A stretch of 64,000 nt of DNA. Source: Mucor racemosus (taxonomy: Eukaryota; Mucoromycota; Mucoromycetes; Mucorales; Mucoraceae). The notes beneath the pieces are model-generated. The model did not search any database. It saw only the letters and a list, made by a program, of their open reading frames with translations, and was not told the origin of the DNA. Every line of letters begins with the position of its first letter. Position 1 is the first letter of the stretch. This document shows, in pieces, positions 35,091 through 48,545 of the stretch. The stretch spans positions 1,736,001 through 1,800,000 of the forward strand of contig JAPEHQ010000001.1 of assembly GCA_027405735.1 (NCBI GenBank). Reading direction: 5' to 3'. Both the position numbers and the translations under genes were made by a program.

Positions 35091-36800
35091 ATTAGCGAAA
35101 GTAGTGAACGTAGACACTTGTTTTCTTCATGATACATTATTCTTTTTTTTGCTTTATATTTTTGTGATTTATCAATCAATAGAAATTTAGGTAAAACAAG
35201 TTGATTATGATATGAAATAGCATATAACTGTACCTAACATTTGCTTACTATCATTTAGATGTAATGGTGTCTTTGTAGATATTCTATTTTATAAATAGAA
35301 TAGCTTTATCGGAATACTACTCAATATTATATATGCTACATAATATATAAAAACTTCGTTATCGGTTATCTTGTGTACATATATTTACTTTAATTTGTTG
35401 CATGTTTATTTTAAGAAGCATATCTGTATAAATGAAATCTCATTTTTGAACATGTGCATTATGCAATTTGATAGGTTCCTTAAATGTGCTTTTTAATATA
35501 ACATTCTATACCTCTTTCATAGTCTTTTAGAGAAGATGGACAACAATGAATTGGGTGTTCATTACGTATCGTTGGTTTGCATGAGCTAGCATCTGTTCTC
35601 TTAATTCAATATTTTATTGTTTAAATTGATATAAGCTTTTCAATTCGTTAAAAACATAATAATATTTATGATAGGAATTCATGAAAACCTAAAAAAAAAA
35701 CATTATATAGATGTGGATTCTGTAAAGGCAAATAGAGTCTACCCCTGAGCGGATGTTAAACATATAGTCTTATCCCCATACCCCTACGTTTTAGCTGAGT
35801 ATTCATTTGAGACATATACATGCATGAATATATGTAAACAATGCTTCTAGGAATACGTTTCGAATATAAACCCTTTATCAAGTAATCCGAGTTAGCTGAT
35901 TATATTAAAAATTATGATATCAGCAGCTCTATTTTAAACTACAAACTATTTTAAATTGGAAAGCCTGTTATTGTAATTTTTATTGGTTCCAATGACAACT
36001 ATGCAATAAATGCTCTAAATTGGTGTACTTCTCCACATTCACTGGATTATTATGTTTAGTTTCATATCATGACGATCATTTTCCATCAGTTGTTAGCGAA
36101 CTAAATATTGGAATACCGAGAGTCAGATAACAATCATGACAAGAATATGAAGTCTTGATAGAAAAAAAATAGAAAATTAGCAATGGCATTTACAAACAAA
36201 TCAATTGCCTAATATGTAAAATAATATGGCAGATTATTGTTAAGTGATTTCTTGCTTTACTTTGCAGCAATCAAAGCTTTACATTAACTTCGATTTACTT
36301 ATTCATCGTTAAAACGATGTTATAGACTTATTTTTGGTTATAATCCCGATGGATACGGGACGCTATACTTTTATAGGCAAGAGAAAAGCATATTAATATT
36401 TCAATTGCATCAGCTTTTCTTTTACACAGGTAAGACTTTTACAGAAAATAACATACCCACACAAATACCCACACACATAAATGGCATCCCCTTAGAGTAA
36501 CTGATGTCTGTGCAATGGATGAAGCTTGTCAGTGAGTCATCTGTTAAACAGCGGAGAAAAGGGAACATCTTGTAATTTGCCGGAAATTTCCCGGAGCGCA
36601 AATTAATAGGCTTTATTCATCGCATTTAAATAGGTCCCACAGGTCCAAAATACATCCCCAGCCACTCAATGTAAGCACGACGCAATACTGTTTGGTTATT
36701 TATATAATGTATAAATCAAGCTTAGCTTTTAAGGGGAGTATCAGATTTTCCTATCTATTTTTCTCTTTTTCCTTTTTCCTTTTATTCATTATAAACAACA
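35091..36800. other. Intergenic region and GUT2 promoter
   Basis: AT-rich with no supported gene. The last ~150 bp before GUT2 contain a TATAATGTATAAATC-like box near 36703 and AAGGGGA at 36731, similar to a stress-response element. Pyrimidine-rich sequence (TTTTTCTCTTTTTCC) precedes the start. Confidence 0.45.
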
Positions 36801-39046
36801 ATGTGGAGACATTTATCCAAATCACAAAAAATCATGTCAGTGGCATCTGCCACTGCTGCAACAGCTAGTTTTGCATATTACATGAATGAAAAATCTGTCA
36901 ATAATAACATTTACAAAAAGACAATTAAACTTCAAGAGAAGACATCAGATTTACCTCCTTTATTCACTAGAAACAAGGCTTTTGCTGAAGCGCTTCAGGA
37001 ACATCAAGAGAGTCAACAGCGTGATTTTTGGAACCCTCCTTCACGTGAAGAGATGATCAAACGATTGAAAGATAGCACCAAGGAGCCCTTCGATCTGCTC
37101 ATTGTAGGTGGTGGTGCTACTGGCGCTGGTATTTCCGTTGATGCTGCAACTCGTGGATTAAATGTAGCAATGGTAGAAAGAGACGATTTCGCATCTGGTA
37201 AAGCTTTTGTTGTTCTGGAACATTTGAAAAGGATATTAAATTGGCATTAAAAACTTTAGGTACCTCATCAAGATCTACAAAATTAGTTCATGGTGGTGTG
37301 CGTTATTTACAAAAGGCAATTATGGAGCTTGATTACGAGCAATATGCTCTTGTATGTGAAGCCCTTCATGAAAGAAAGATTTTCTTGGATATTGCACCCC
37401 ATCTCTCAGATCAATTACCTATCATGCTTCCAGTATACAAGTAAGTTTTTGTTTATCCCATTTTCCCAGGGGGCGGGATAGCTATTTTTTTTCGAACTAG
37501 TAACCCTAATCTTTTGTTTACATCTTAGATGGTGGCAGATTCCTTACTATTGGGTTGGCTGTAAAATGTATGACATCTTTGCTGGTCGTGAGGCATTAGA
37601 AAGTAGTTACTTTTTAACTCGTTCCAAGGCATTGGAAGCATTCCCCATGTTGAAGAAGGATGAATTAGTTGGTGCTTTGGTCTATTATGATGGTAGGAAT
37701 TATTCCAACATGATACGGAGATATAAAAAAAGTTCTAAATCATTCCCTAATTTTATAGGTCAGCATAATGATGCAAGAATGAATGTTGCATTGGCTATGA
37801 CAGCTGCATGTTATGGTGCTACTGTAGCCAATCATTGTGAGGTTACAAGCTTAACAAAGGATAGTGATGGTATTGTTAATGGTGCTCAATTGAGAGATAA
37901 CATCACTGGTGATGAGTGGACTGTTAAGGCAAAGGGTGTTATCAACGCAACTGGTCCTTTTACTGATGGTCTTCGTAAGATGGATAACGCTGAAAACTTG
38001 GAAATTGTCGCACCATCTGCTGGTGTACATATTATCCTTCCCAATTACTATAGTCCTAGAAACATGGGATTGTTAGATCCTGCAACAAGTGATGGACGTG
38101 TCATTTTCTTCTTGCCATGGCAAGGTAACACCATTGCTGGTACTACAGGTAAGCATATATTTGGTAATAGGAAAATTACAGAATTAACAATTTATACAAG
38201 ATTCTCCTACTGAGGTTACTCAAAACCCTATGCCCAAGGAAGACGAAATTAATTGGATTTTGGATGAGGTATCTCATTACTTGAGTGCAGGTAATTTACA
38301 ATTTGGTAATGACATTTAATTTCAATCAATTAATTATGCAAATAATAGATGTCAAGGTACGTCGTAGTGATGTTCTCGCTGCCTGGTCAGGTATCCGTCC
38401 TTTAGTTCGTGATCCTCATGCCAAAAACACCGAATCACTTGTCCGTAATCACATGATTAATGTCAGTGAAAACAAGCTTATTACTATTGCTGGTGGTAAA
38501 TGGACAACATATCGTGCAATGGCTGAAGAAACCGTCGATCGTGCTGTTGAAGTTTTCAACCTTAAGCCTACTGGCAAATGTGATACTGAGAATGTTCAAT
38601 TAATTGGTGCAAAGGGATATAGTCAAACTATGTTTATCCGTTTGGTACAAGAATTTGGTATGGATACTGAAGTCGCTGCACATCTCGCCCGAAGCTTTGG
38701 TTTCAAGGCTTGGGATGTTGCTTCTATTGAAGATCCTACATCTGCCAGCTGGCCTAAATACGGTAAGAGAATTTCACCCAATTATCCTTACATTGAAGCC
38801 GAAGTGAGATTTTCTGTGAGACAAGAACTTGCTTGTACCGCTGTTGATGTTTTAGCTCGTCGTACTCGTCTTGCATTCTTGAATGCTGAAGCTGCTTTAG
38901 GAGCACTCCCTCGAGTAATTGAGATTATGGCCGAAGAACTTAAATGGGATGCTTCTCGTCAAAAGCAAGAATATAAGGATGCTGCCATTTTCTTAACTAC
39001 AATGGGTCTTGCCAAAGAGAAGGCCGTGCAAGCCGATACCGAATAA
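36801..39046 (+). CDS. GUT2: Mitochondrial FAD-dependent glycerol-3-phosphate dehydrogenase
   Basis: Six exons: 36801-37197, 37260-37440, 37529-37692, 37759-38148, 38201-38290 and 38349-39046, giving 639 residues, the usual GUT2 length. The enzyme oxidises glycerol-3-phosphate to dihydroxyacetone phosphate at the inner mitochondrial membrane and passes electrons to ubiquinone. Seen: an N-terminal presequence-like region (MWRHLSKSQKIMSVASATAA), the FAD-binding DLLIVGGGATGAGISVDAAT, the family signature SRSTKLVHGGVRYLQKA, GQHNDARMNVALAMTAA, LPWQGNTIAGTT and GGKWTTYRAMAEE, then the C-terminal DAO_C region. No calcium-binding EF hands, unlike the animal enzyme. Intron 3 is 66 nt and has no in-frame stop, so its retention would insert 22 residues without shifting the frame. 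The 3' end converges on PRP17. Confidence 0.95.
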
Positions 39047-40233
39047 CTATTATGAAATAAACACTTTTTAGACGTTTAACCTCGAGAATATCTAATATAA
39101 ATTCACCTCAAGACGGAACCCTTTCGAGCATACATGTACATACGTTCAATTATTTAAATTACTTGAAAGACCAAGATATATTAACTGAACTCAACAATAA
39201 CTTTAAATCAATAAGAGTACAATTAAATTAGACAACAATTGCATGGAAACATTGAATGCAGTTTTCTCCACGCTTGTCTGCTTTTTCAAATACATGCAAA
39301 ACACGAGAATAAATTTATGCAGGTTATTCATCAATGTAGTCTAATTTCTAGTGCAATGTACATGTTGCATCGACGTGCATTTGTAACAATATTATATGAA
39401 ACACGTTTTGGCAATAGATTCTAACTCTTACAAGAGAGCTAACATTTTTTAGTCTATTTTTATTCAGGAAAATTAAGATTCAAATTCTGAGCATACGTTT
39501 TCGAGATATGCCACAACTACATGCTTACTACCATTAATACCAGGAAGCAGATGATTTTTAGATATCTATTGAAGTAGTTAAAAGTTTATAAAGTCGCATC
39601 GTTTGACTAAAAAATGTATACATCTGAAAAAATCCCCACAGTTTGCTTGGTTACCATTTTACCATAATGGCCGTATGAAAACTATACAATGTCTAATTTT
39701 TTAGTTCCTATCTAAAAATCTATTGTCAAATTATTATCTTATAACTATTTTCAACCGATATCTGTAGATATAAATATTCAAATGCAAAAAAACGCATTTT
39801 TGGCAATCAATGCTTTCAAATTTGATATATCAATGCTTGTGATGATCATCTTTCAAGGTTTTTCAAGATGAATAAACGTATAAAAAATATATGCATCAAT
39901 TATGAAGTTTTGGTTTACTGCTGGTTGCTTATATCTTGGAAATTAGGCATCGTACAACAGATACATAATTCTTTGAAGAATGTACATCGTTTTTAAAATT
40001 GTAGAGGGAGTTTAATAAACAGCCCACCATCGATCCAACAGAAAATTCTGCCCAACTGCTTAATATTCGAATGCTTTCGACATTCAGCTGATTAAATATG
40101 ATCAGAACTACGCACATTGAATAATTAGATACGAGATTTTATCATTGTTCATAAAAGGAGATAAATAAAACTAGCAATTGTCTTTTTCTACATTTTTTTA
40201 TTACAATATTTTAAGTGAAAAACAATAATGAAA
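39047..40233. other. Convergent intergenic region, no gene seen
   Basis: AT-rich DNA between the 3' ends of GUT2 and PRP17. An AATAAA at 39056 lies just after the GUT2 stop. No gene supported. Confidence 0.55.
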
Positions 40234-42159
40234 TTAATCCCAGTACTTGATTAAACCATCCCAACTACAAGTAGCCATTTTTGATGATTCATGAGGATTC
40301 CATTCAGTACACATGACAACCTTATTGTGAGCCTTGAGCTTCTTTAAAATTTTACATGTCTTCCAATCCCAGAACCAAATATTACCATTTGAATCACCAC
40401 TACTGATGAATCTACCATCAGGTGAAAATCCAGGTTTACAGGCATAACCAGCAATAAGATGGCCAGCAAATCTTTTCTTTCTATTCAATCTAAACTTATC
40501 ACGAGCACCATAAATTAAAATTTGATTATCCAAAGACTGACAAGCAAGCCATTTTTCTATGAAAAAAGATCGGCCGCATGAGTGAAAAGTTACTTGAAAC
40601 ATCAAAAAAGTATATACTTACTATTGGGTGATAATGTCACAGCAGGAATAGCATACATGTCAGGTTCAGCAATATATTTGATAACGACAGGGATATCATA
40701 TTCCCATGCACGCATGGTTTTATCGTCTGATGTAGTAATGAAACGACGGTTGTCATCAACAAAGGTAATTGTATTAACTGCACCTAAATGCTGATCGTAT
40801 TCTTGTGTAATTTCTCCTGTATTTGTATCAAATTGAACAATCTTTTTATCAGAATAACCAGCCAAGAAGACGTTGTTTTTGTCTTGATCTGGATTAAATG
40901 TAACACAGTAAGGTAATCTGCCAGTTGAAAATGTACGGATACATTGTCCAGTTTCTGTATCCCATAATTTAACATTGCGATCATAACTTGCACTAAGAAA
41001 CTTGGTTCCATCATTGTTGAATGAAATATCTCTAACTGCCTTTGTGTGGCCATGATATGAACGTAAAAGACTTTTGTCATGATACACATCCCAAATCTAA
41101 TGAAAAATAAAAAACCCCCATCAAGTTAATAATTTTATACATTTATCCTAATGTGATCAAATAGATTACCTTGATTTGGTTATCCATACCACCACTAAGC
41201 AAAAGATGAGCAGATTTAGGAAAGAATTTGATACTTGATACACCCTTTTCATGACCTTCCCAAGTGTGAATCAACTTTTTAGGAACAAAACATTCTTGAG
41301 AACCTGGTTCACCAAACAAATTAGTGTCAATATCCTGAGGCACTGCCATATATGTACGACCCAAATAATCATGCTCTGAGGCACCATGGAAAATAGTGCT
41401 TTCTGTTTTTGTCTCTTGAGCAACATTTTTGACAGAAAATGCTGATTTTGGAGGTGCTTGAAGAGCCTTTACTTCTTCAATTTGTTCTTCATTTAAACCT
41501 GTAGGAACACCAACATTGTCATCTTCATAACCAGCCCAGGGACCTTTATACGCGTTAGGTCCATCTACTTCGTCCAATTTACCCTTCTTGTCACGCTTCT
41601 TTTTTGCATCTTTGTTAGGTCTGAAATCACGATTCACTTTATCATGAATAGATGCTCCTCCCAATTCTGCTGCAACAGCAAGATTTCCAACATATCCAGT
41701 GCCCATTAATCCTTGACCTGTTTGACCTGCAAGGTTGGTAGCAGTACCGAGAGATGGATCGCGAGCATATCCATATGTTTCGAATGTACGATGTTGTGTT
41801 CTAAAATCCATTTCGGATATAGCTTGCGTTTCAACATGTCCATTGATCACATTTTGTGTTGCTAAACGACGATCTGTAAAGGGATTCTCGGGACCCAATG
41901 TGGGTCTATTCATATCCTCATAAGGTACATTGACAATCAATTCTGTTGCTGTTGGTGCAGTATATAAATTACCTGAGCTATGATCCTATAAATGATGCTT
42001 AAGTGTGCAAGAAAATGAATATTTTCATTATTAAATACTTACGTCAAAACCTGTCTCTGGAGCAGCGTTGATTTTAACAACGGAAGAAGTGGTATTTACA
42101 TTGGTGTTTTGCACATTATCTTCTTCGTCGCTTGAGCCGTAATTGTTCACAAAATCCAT
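40234..42159 (-). CDS. PRP17: Pre-mRNA splicing factor PRP17 (CDC40)
   Basis: Four exons on the minus strand: 42159-42043, 41985-41170, 41096-40622 and 40556-40234, giving 576 residues. PRP17/CDC40 is a WD40 spliceosome protein acting at the second catalytic step. The N-terminal half has the conserved unstructured region ([31 protein letters not shown] and [17 protein letters not shown]). The C-terminal half is a seven-bladed WD40 propeller starting [17 protein letters not shown], with blades such as [20 protein letters not shown] and [17 protein letters not shown], and ending [13 protein letters not shown]. The gene is itself intron-bearing. Upstream (~0.9 kb) lies the chitin deacetylase gene on the same strand. 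Confidence 0.96.
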
Positions 42160-43037
42160 ATTGACTTTATTTTTACAGTTTCTTTGAAAACCAAGGAAGA
42201 AGTAGCTCGAGTATTGCTTGTGAAAGATGTAAAATTATTCTTCAATTGCTTTCCCAACACAGTCACCATTCAGCTAGCGTTTTATCATTGCATTACAGAC
42301 GTTTTTTACATCTATCCCGACATCTTAAATTTCAGTACATGACAAAAATTCAATATATAAAGTTAAAATAAAAAATATCTATGCTTTAAATGAATACATT
42401 AAAGTATAATTCAAAGTAAATTTACAAAATAAACTATTTTTAATATAATGATTAAATCCTTTAAAGCATTCTACCAGGCGTTTTCTCCGCTTTTTAGCTC
42501 AATTCTAGCATTTACTACCTTCAGCTAAACGGGATAACGAATTGAATGCCTCTTATAGAATGTGAATCAATTGTATAACTGATGAAAAGCTCAGAAAGTT
42601 TGCCTTGATTTATAGTTTTGGGCGTAACCTTTGCAAAATACCGACCAAAATACCCATTTCTGAATTTTACCGCACTAAGAAGAGCGATATTTTTCAGCAG
42701 AATCATGAACCAGTTCCAGATTCAAGCATTTAAATTAAAGAATATGGCATTAACTGTCATTCTAAGGGTTTAAGGCAGAAGGTAGCACTCAATACAGAGC
42801 CACAGATTAATAAAATAGATTATTTCTGGCCGCATGTTATGATGGTAATTATCAATCATCACAAGGAAACTGCAGAAAACATTCAACAAAAGAGCTGCAT
42901 TTGCAGTATAATTTTATTATATATCGATTTTTCTCCATCCAAAATCACAAGAAATTAAACACAAAGAATACTTCTATAATATATGATTTATGCTGCTTTA
43001 TATGATACATTTTATTATTTTGGTTATATTTATATAT
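42160..43037. other. Intergenic region upstream of PRP17
   Basis: AT-rich, no gene supported; presumably contains the PRP17 promoter and the 3' region of the chitin deacetylase gene. Confidence 0.55.
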
Positions 43038-44322
43038 TTAAGCTTCCCAATAAGGACTGGGAAGTTGAGGAGCACAATCATGAACCTTTTGTACATTGAA
43101 AACTTTCTTCAACTTAGGAAGCCATTTTTCACTAGTGACAATAGTCATATTACTAGTTTCATGTTCTAAAACAACGTGGCCATGGGTATCTTTGCCACTC
43201 TTACGATCAGAAATCCATGACTCAAAGAAGCCATCCACAGTGTCTTGAGTATAAGTGCCAGCGAAATCATTAGCAATAGAAGGCAAACCCCAATCAAACG
43301 AATCACTATCCCAAATAATAGTAGACATACCCATTTGATGAGCAATAGCACGGACGCGATCATCAACATCACCATAAGGAGGCCTCCAACAACGAGGAGT
43401 TACACCTGCTGCTTCCTTGATGGCACGCAAATTCCAGTAGAATTGAGCAACAATTTCATTATTGGTAAGAGTAGTCATTTGAGGATGAGACCATGTATGT
43501 GCACAAATGGTATGTCCAGATTCAAGTGCACGAACAGCAGCTTCAGGGAATGAAACAACGTTAGATCCGACGTCTATAATTAACCTTGAATTAGTAATTG
43601 CGCTTCAAAGATTATGCCAATTAACTTACAAAACAAGGTAGCTGTTTGATCTTGAGAAGCAAGGAAATCATAGAGACGAGGCTCAGCCCATGAGTCATCA
43701 TCACTAGTAGGAGGCAATGGACCATCATCATAAGTCTGTGTAAAAAAAAAAATAATACATGATTAGTAGGGTTATAAGCTACTTTATGTGTTATATTTAC
43801 CAAACCAAAATCACCAACATTGGGACAAAACTTGACATCATCAGGCAAATAAGTAGCCTTGGGAGTAGTGCATTGAGTATTTGTCCACCAGCATGCCTCA
43901 TCCTTGTCCTCATCATACTCCATATCTTCAGTACGAGGCTTCCATTTAGGTACATGATTCCAAGAAATAGATTTAATAGCAGCTTGAACTTCAGGATGGC
44001 TAACATCAGGTTGGGTCCATACCTCAGGATAATCGTCTGCCTCGAATGAAGAACTCTTTGTAATGGCACCTGTGGGAACAGGGTTTAAAGGTGTAACACC
44101 ATTGAAGGGAAAGCTAGGAAGATAAGCAGGAGATGAATTTGCAAGAATACCATTTGATGTGGAAGTAGCCCTCTTTGATGTGGAAGTAGCCCTCTTTGAT
44201 GTAGAAGCAGTAGTAACAGTAGTATTAGATGTGCTATTGATATAAGCTGTTTTACTGAGAGGAACAGCGGCTACAAGAGCAATAGAAGCAGTAATGGTAC
44301 TAAGGATAGTTAATTGAACCAT
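43038..44322 (-). CDS. Secreted chitin deacetylase (polysaccharide deacetylase)
   Basis: Three exons on the minus strand: 44322-43801, 43735-43630 and 43573-43038, giving 387 residues. It removes acetyl groups from chitin to make chitosan, a major wall polymer in Mucorales. The N-terminus MVQLTILSTITASIALVAAV is a signal peptide. A Ser/Thr-rich stretch with a tandem ATSTSKR repeat follows. The NodB domain shows motif 1 TYDDGP, motif 2 HTWSHP, motif 3 RCWRPPYGDVDDR, motif 4 WDSDSFDWG and motif 5 VVLEHE, so catalytic Asp and the metal-binding residues are present. Conserved Cys residues (ACWWTNTQCTTP, CAPQLPSP) resemble the Mucor-type enzyme. No GPI-anchor signal is evident at the C-terminus. 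Confidence 0.95.
44150..44212. repeat. Tandem 21-bp repeat in the deacetylase N-terminal region
   Basis: CTCTTTGATGTGGAAGTAGC occurs twice in tandem with a third diverged unit, encoding the ATSTSKR repeat in the Ser/Thr-rich region after the signal peptide. Confidence 0.7.
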
Positions 44323-45972
44323 TTTATACTAGACTGAATGGTGTTTACAACAACAAAGAAAGAAGAAAGAAATCAAGAAACAGGGAGGAAATCAGTGCTC
44401 TTTTATATGTTCAGTTTAAACGGCAAATGGGTCTTTTCTATTGGAATTCAAAGGACCCATTAATCACAAATGTTTCAAAATGATATTATACGTTTGTATG
44501 AACCCCAACCACTCCTTCCTCGAATAATACATGATCAACTTTAGAGTATACAACTCCCCTTGCTTATTACGTTGCTTGAATGTTTATGATTCATGCTGTA
44601 CTACATAGTGCACTGTACTTTAGTAACATCAATAAACGTGATGAAATTATTCAAATACATGTCGAATCATATCTAATTATATACGAAATAACCATGAAAC
44701 TAACAACTCCCCTTAAATTCCAAATAATGTTGAATATTCATTATAAAACCAATTTGATTCATATACGAATGTAAAATATGCATCAGTACTAGTCAACATG
44801 AATATCAACAATGTCTACACATATTTATTGTTATCAAAAAGAGTAAATTGAGAAATTCAAAGGCTTATAATCCTGTTGGGCAATTGTGTAAATGTTAAAG
44901 AAATGTTTATTGCTTTTGGTAATGATCCGCATAGGTATTTTAACTGGAGAAGTCTACATGTTTCTCGGATGGTATAAACTAATTCTTTCAATTAAGAAAA
45001 TATCACAAAACTCAATTCAAAACATACATCAATTTATTGAAAGATGTACATGTATCATAATCAAAGCGTTGATTCGATGCTTGTTGAGAAAAAGGGGCAA
45101 ATGTGGTGGGGAGAGGGGAGGGTCAGAAGAGAAACTGACAGGAGAATCATGAGGAGGAAAGGAAGGGGGAAGAAAAGACAAAAAAAGTACTTCTCAATGC
45201 TACAATAGAGGAGAGATACAAGGGTATATATAATGCTGGTTATTTTCTATTAATTCATTAATGTACGTTTTGCAAATATACACCAAATTTCATTTTGTAT
45301 ATTATCATGCCCAAATGCGTCATTATGTTGGTCAATGTCACTCGAATTTGTTGTAAACTCTCCTGAACCTACTTTCTTTCAAGAACAGTTCCTCCTCCTC
45401 CTTCCGCGATAACTCACCGGCAAAATAAAACAGGGGTTGAATTGATATCAACAATTGTGAAAACGCTTTTTCGCACTCATTTGTATATTTTGATGCAGGT
45501 ACAAAGGTAAAGTTTTATTGCTATGCAAGATTAGCAAAACATCAAAAGAAGTTTCCAAAAAAAAACTTTTAATAGACCAAAAACTAATTTAGAAAGCAAG
45601 AATAAGCAACTATAAAGAGTAAACCAGAATGAGCCATATTCTCATACAAACAACTTGATCAATTCCGAGAATAAAGAACTTAAAAATCTCGTTCAGAAAA
45701 TTGAATCGCATGTGCTGATCTTTAAAGAACTCCAATCTCTCTATCAAAATTCAAGATATCCTATGAATCAATAGTCAGGCTGGAGGCAAATATAGCATTA
45801 TCGAATTTATACAATTGGAAATTGCAGAGTTAGCAAAGCTCAAATTACTGTTGTAATATGCATTTTGTTGCTCTACTAATTTATTCCTAGATTATTGAAA
45901 AAGTAAAGGGGGCAAGCGGGATGAGTAATCTTCAAACAGCCGAGGATACATGTCCATCTCGTGTACCTTGAT
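44323..45972. other. Intergenic region with purine-rich tract
   Basis: No gene supported. A ~100-bp purine-rich tract on the plus strand (about 45084-45188) contains GGGG and GGG runs and stands out from the AT-rich background. Frames of 64-86 codons near 44580 and 44892 have no known motif. Confidence 0.5.
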
Positions 45973-46974
45973 TTATTCTCTATTTCTTTGTGGAGACCAT
46001 CTTTTATATATCACTTGCCTAACATGATATTCATCTAAATTCAGGAAGGAGCTTGTTTCTTTGGGTATCATAACATAGCAAAGCATAAGTGTCTTTTTAA
46101 CTTGGGTGCAGATTCTATTCAAACGCAATAACCAATCCCAAGACTTGGGCTCTTCTATCTTATCACTCACTAATGGTATAACAATAACTGCAAAATCAGC
46201 ATGTCGAAAAGAAGGCCCAGATTGATATAAAACTAAATTAGGTATAAATTGTGATATTCTATTAATTTGCCTTGATCATATTTTACCAAAATCAACACCA
46301 AATTTTGATCCACTTTTAGGAACCCAACCTAAACTACGATAAAAGTGATATACAGCGTAGTGCGAGTGAAATTTTGGATTGCTTTTACAGAAAATAGACC
46401 AGCAATCTGCAATTGATAATGGCATCTACAAAAAAAAAAAAAAAAAAACATTGGCCATTACAATTAAATGAAAGCCTATCAAAATAACTACCTGATCTGC
46501 TGCATTGACAATTGATAGTGCATTTAAGGCATACACGAGAAAATAAGCTTCGTATAAATCTAATTGAAAGTTCTCAACATCGATTTTGGACGTAGAATCC
46601 AGTAATTCGATCGATGTTAATATGTCCAAGTTTTCCAAAGCATCGTTACTATTATTCTTTTGGCGTCTTTTTCTTCTTCTTTCAACTGTAATCTCTTCTA
46701 AAGAGTTTTTATTCTGCTCTACAGTCCTCTTTAACCATGTGGGTTCACTTCTCGAAAGGTCGCCTTTGCCAAAGAAGCCAGAATTATAAAGTCTGCTTTG
46801 ACCTTTTTGAACCCAAACAAACTTTCCAAATTCCATAAAAATTCCAGTAATATTAGTTTGTGGTGTTGGCTTTAATGAGCATATTTGCAGGAATAATTGT
46901 ATCAGGCGATCATAAAAGGTGTCCGAGCGATACACCTTGACAGGCAATGGTACAACCTTTGATTTTTTATTCAT
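45973..46974 (-). CDS. SEN2: tRNA-splicing endonuclease catalytic subunit SEN2
   Basis: Three exons on the minus strand: 46974-46492, 46425-46287 and 46232-45973, giving 293 residues. SEN2 cleaves the 5' splice site of tRNA introns. Seen: [20 protein letters not shown] followed by [14 protein letters not shown], a family block; a basic linker ([11 protein letters not shown]); [18 protein letters not shown]; and the nuclease fold [19 protein letters not shown] with [15 protein letters not shown]. The catalytic triad is probably the Tyr in [10 protein letters not shown], the His of FRHADF and a Lys in [10 protein letters not shown] (inference from the family). It is short for a SEN2 but all core blocks are present. 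A homopolymer A run (46431-46448) sits in intron 1. Confidence 0.9.
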
Positions 46975-47189
46975 TCTTGAAAATGAGGAAGAGATTGAAA
47001 GACTCGAAATCTACAAAGGTCACATTTTTGAAGTTCCCGCCATTTGATGTTCAAAGTTGCAGTTCTTAAACCGGAGCATACGACCCCGTCTGAAACTGAC
47101 ATGGCAACTTTTGAGGTATACTTGTGACATTGCAGAATATATATAAAAGCTATCAGCACTATGCCACATGTTCCTTTAAAAAAAAATTG

Positions 47190-48435
47190 ACTTTCACAAA
47201 AAACTCGAAAATTCGTGAAATTTACTGATTTTTCTTTACAAACTGGGTCTCCTTTTCATCCCTACTCTACTTTTTTTTTCACTAAATAACACCAAGAAAA
47301 AATTATATGCCAATGCACCTGAGATGATCAACTTTAATCCAAAAACAAGTATCCGAAAATATCCTATTTTTTGCAGTTGATATTAATTTTTTCAGTGCTA
47401 ATGTTTCAGATTTTTACGCGTATTTCACTGTTAAAAATTGAAAACTTCCAGGCTTCATATCTCTACAAAAAATTAAGCTATACTAACACTTTTTAATAAT
47501 AAAACTTACTTGTTTTGAAGCACTCTATAACATATTTAAGTATAAAAAAATTTGGTGTACTTTTATTTTTTTTTCATTTTTTTGGCATTTTTGTGATAGA
47601 TTTCAAAATATCCCTTATATTGAGCAGCATTTTTTTTACATTCATGTCATCAATCTCATTAAGCTCTCTCAGATCCAATTTAGTTTTTTTCAAAATATTG
47701 ATTTTTCGTGGAGATATCCTCAAAAATGTGTACAAAAAGATACCTTCGTCTCTAGCTTCAATTTTCCCCCTTGTATACCCTCATCCCAGATTCTGAATTT
47801 GAAAAAAAATTAACAAAATTCTTGTTTTCTCTACGAAAAATGTAGCTAAAAGGTTCAGAAATAGCTCAATCGACAGATAATTTTGCTGTAAATTATATCC
47901 ATTAATTATATTTGAAATATGCTTATAAAAATTGATGTGTATCTTCAAAAAACCTCAGAAATTTCAATTGCATTTTACGCAAAATTTAATGTGAAATATT
48001 TGTTTAAATTTTGTTTAGATGGATGCAGAATTTAAACCTGTACAAAAACCATTTAATACGCTAGGCCAACTTACTTTGCAGTTCATGAGCCATTAAACGA
48101 TTTTGTTTTTTTCATCATTTTTGGATCATTTTTGGATGATTTTTGCAAATCAATTTTGGAACCCCGTTATGATAGGCCTCAAGCTGTGATAGGAACTATT
48201 GTTTTGATTATCTTGACGAAAAATTAACATTTTTTGCTGAAACAAAAAATGCAGAGTAGCTTAGAGTTGGATCTTTGTTGTGAATACAATAAATTAATGC
48301 ATCAATTTAGATTTTTAAGTTTTACAATCGATTTTAGGTCAATTTTGGTATCGACTTTTATATTTTCGGACGGATATCAATAGCCCATAGAGGAAAGTTA
48401 CATCTTCTTTAAAAATTTGGAAGCCATAATATTTG
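47190..48435 (+). repeat. Dispersed repeat family R, copy R4
   Basis: Plus-orientation copy lying between the SEN2 5' end and the 3' end of the next gene. From about 47240 to 48290 it is nearly identical to R5 (62740-63780), so these two are the youngest pair. It keeps the distal ~130 bp also found in R2. Edges are approximate. Confidence 0.85.
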
Positions 48436-48545
48436 GAGAAGAAAAAAGAGCAATGTATTTTATTAAAATTTAGGATGTAAGAAATATAGGGTAATAATGA
48501 TTAAAAATGATAGTATATAGTGATAATGAAAAATAATTTATGGGC

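Noticed and set aside
47515..47796. 93-codon plus-strand frames in R4 and R5 as genes
   Set aside because: They are Phe/Ile-rich products of T-rich sequence, start inside the repeat core and are not kept open in the other copies.
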